Of a stretch of 32,957 bases of DNA, positions 32,285 to 32,957 are shown piece by piece. The stretch's first letter is position 1. Each line of letters begins with the position of its first letter. This stretch comes from Actinospica acidithermotolerans (GTDB lineage Bacteria > Actinomycetota > Actinomycetes > Streptomycetales > Catenulisporaceae), in contig NZ_JAGSOH010000082.1 in the NCBI RefSeq assembly GCF_018139625.1, forward strand, positions 1-32,957, written 5' to 3'. The position numbers were made by a program, and so were the translations under genes. A model generated the notes under the pieces. The model ran no database searches and was not told the origin of the DNA. It saw only the letters and a list, made by a program, of their open reading frames with translations.

Positions 32285-32947
32285 TTATCCGACCAGCCGC
32301 AGCACGGCCTCGAGGCCGCGCTCGCCGGTCTTCGGCTCGGCGGGCAGCAGCAGGACGCGGAGGTTGCAGGCCACGGCGCCGCCGTCGCGGGGCGCGTTGT
32401 CGCCGACCATGAGGGTTCTGCGGGGATCGGCGCCGAGGTCGGCGCAGGCCTTGAGGAACATGCGGGGGTCGGGCTTCTCGACGCCGATCTCGTAGGAGAG
32501 CGCGTAGGCGCCCACGTAGTCGGCCAGGCCGTGGGCGGCGAAGAAGGGGCGCAGGTCGAAGGGGATGTCGCTGACGATGCCGACCGGGACGCCGCGCTCG
32601 GCCAGCGCGCGTAGGACGGGCTCGGTGTCGTGGTAGGGGAGCCAGCTCTCGATGTCGCCGATCGCCCCGTAGGCGATGTCTTCGATGCCCTCGAACGCGG
32701 GCACCTCGGCGAACCAGGTGTCGGTCGCCAGCCTGTGCTTCTCGGCGGAGGTGTCGCGGTGGTGCTGGGCGGCGATGACATGCGGGAGCTCGGCGGCGGT
32801 GTGAACCTGCGCGGCGACGGCGGCGGCGTCCAGGGACTCCGGGTCGCGCCCGGCCTTGGCCCAGATCCAGGCCAGGTACTCCTCGGTCGGCGGCATCCGG
32901 AAGAGCGTGTTGGCGAAGTCGAACAGCACGGCCTCGACGGGGGGCAC
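32285..32947 (-). CDS. HAD-family hydrolase (start close to window edge)
   Basis: 220 residues. Motif I is VEAVLFDFANTLF; motif II GIVSDIPFDL; motif III lysine in EKPDPRMFLKAC; motif IV TLMVGDNAPRDGG. The nucleophile Asp is present, but the position two residues later, Asp in phosphatases, is Ala (DFANT). Dehalogenase-type HAD enzymes lack it too, so phosphatase activity is doubtful. GTG 32947 gives a normal N-terminus, but a start further right outside the window cannot be excluded. No gene follows it for about 500 bp. Confidence 0.85.
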   Translation of the reverse strand: MPPVEAVLFDFANTLFRMPPTEEYLAWIWAKAGRDPESLDAAAVAAQVHTAAELPHVIAAQHHRDTSAEKHRLATDTWFAEVPAFEGIEDIAYGAIGDIESWLPYHDTEPVLRALAERGVPVGIVSDIPFDLRPFFAAHGLADYVGAYALSYEIGVEKPDPRMFLKACADLGADPRRTLMVGDNAPRDGGAVACNLRVLLLPAEPKTGERGLEAVLRLVG

Positions 32948-32957
32948 GGGGCCGGCG

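Overview
The window is chromosomal DNA from a high-GC Actinomycetota, of the Streptomyces, Catenulispora or Actinospica kind. Reasons: very strong G/C bias at third codon positions, many GTG starts, several apparently leaderless genes with a TANNNT box six bases before the start codon, and actinobacterial families such as a nitrate reductase-flavodoxin fusion, a sacsin-like ATPase, FHA-ABC exporters, PAC2 and SIMPL proteins. I cannot name the species. There is no prophage, IS element, CRISPR array or replication origin that I can support.

Layout: (1) 1-2920 minus, a large assimilatory nitrate reductase/flavoprotein gene running off the left edge, with an inverted repeat upstream. (2) 3210-3821 plus, a SUFU-domain protein, convergent with (3) a zinc alcohol dehydrogenase (3961-4986 minus). 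(4) 5187-9655 plus, a TPR-like helical protein and a sacsin/Hsp90-type ATPase. (5) 9752-11512, a small protein divergent from a LysR regulator, then a CBS-domain protein. (6) uppP (plus) overlapping tail-to-tail with a double-RCK membrane protein (minus). (7) A 17-bp x5 tandem array, then a small monooxygenase-like protein, an AraC regulator (minus), and a glycosyltransferase, cupin and esterase on plus. (8) tRNA-Val(GAC) and tRNA-Gly(GCC) on minus. (9) A repeat-rich membrane protein with a BRCT-like head and an FHA-FHA-ABC exporter on plus. (10) A minus run of SIMPL, lipoprotein, hypothetical and LuxR-type regulator genes. (11) A PAC2 protein convergent with a GNAT acetyltransferase, their ends lying in a 104-bp x4 array. 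(12) A DUF1266 protein divergent from an SPFH gene and its overlapping partner, separated by 346 bp holding an orphan intrinsic terminator. (13) A 460-bp AT-richer gap, then a HAD-family gene on minus.

Two patterns stand out. First, four genes carry tandem repeats that start in their last codons and repeat the stop codon downstream, with unit lengths 16, 26, 33 and 104 bp. Second, between the DUF1266 and SPFH genes lies a compact sequence with a perfect 12-bp hairpin, a perfect 13-bp hairpin and a T-rich tract, with C-rich loops in both hairpins and no gene in front of it. It looks like a small RNA or a transcription attenuator and is the best candidate here for something undescribed.

Most genes are housekeeping or accessory loci with little shared pathway logic. 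The likely functional units are the TPR/sacsin pair, the AraC/glycosyltransferase/cupin/esterase group, the SIMPL-to-regulator run and the SPFH pair. All functions come from reading motifs by eye; no database search was possible.
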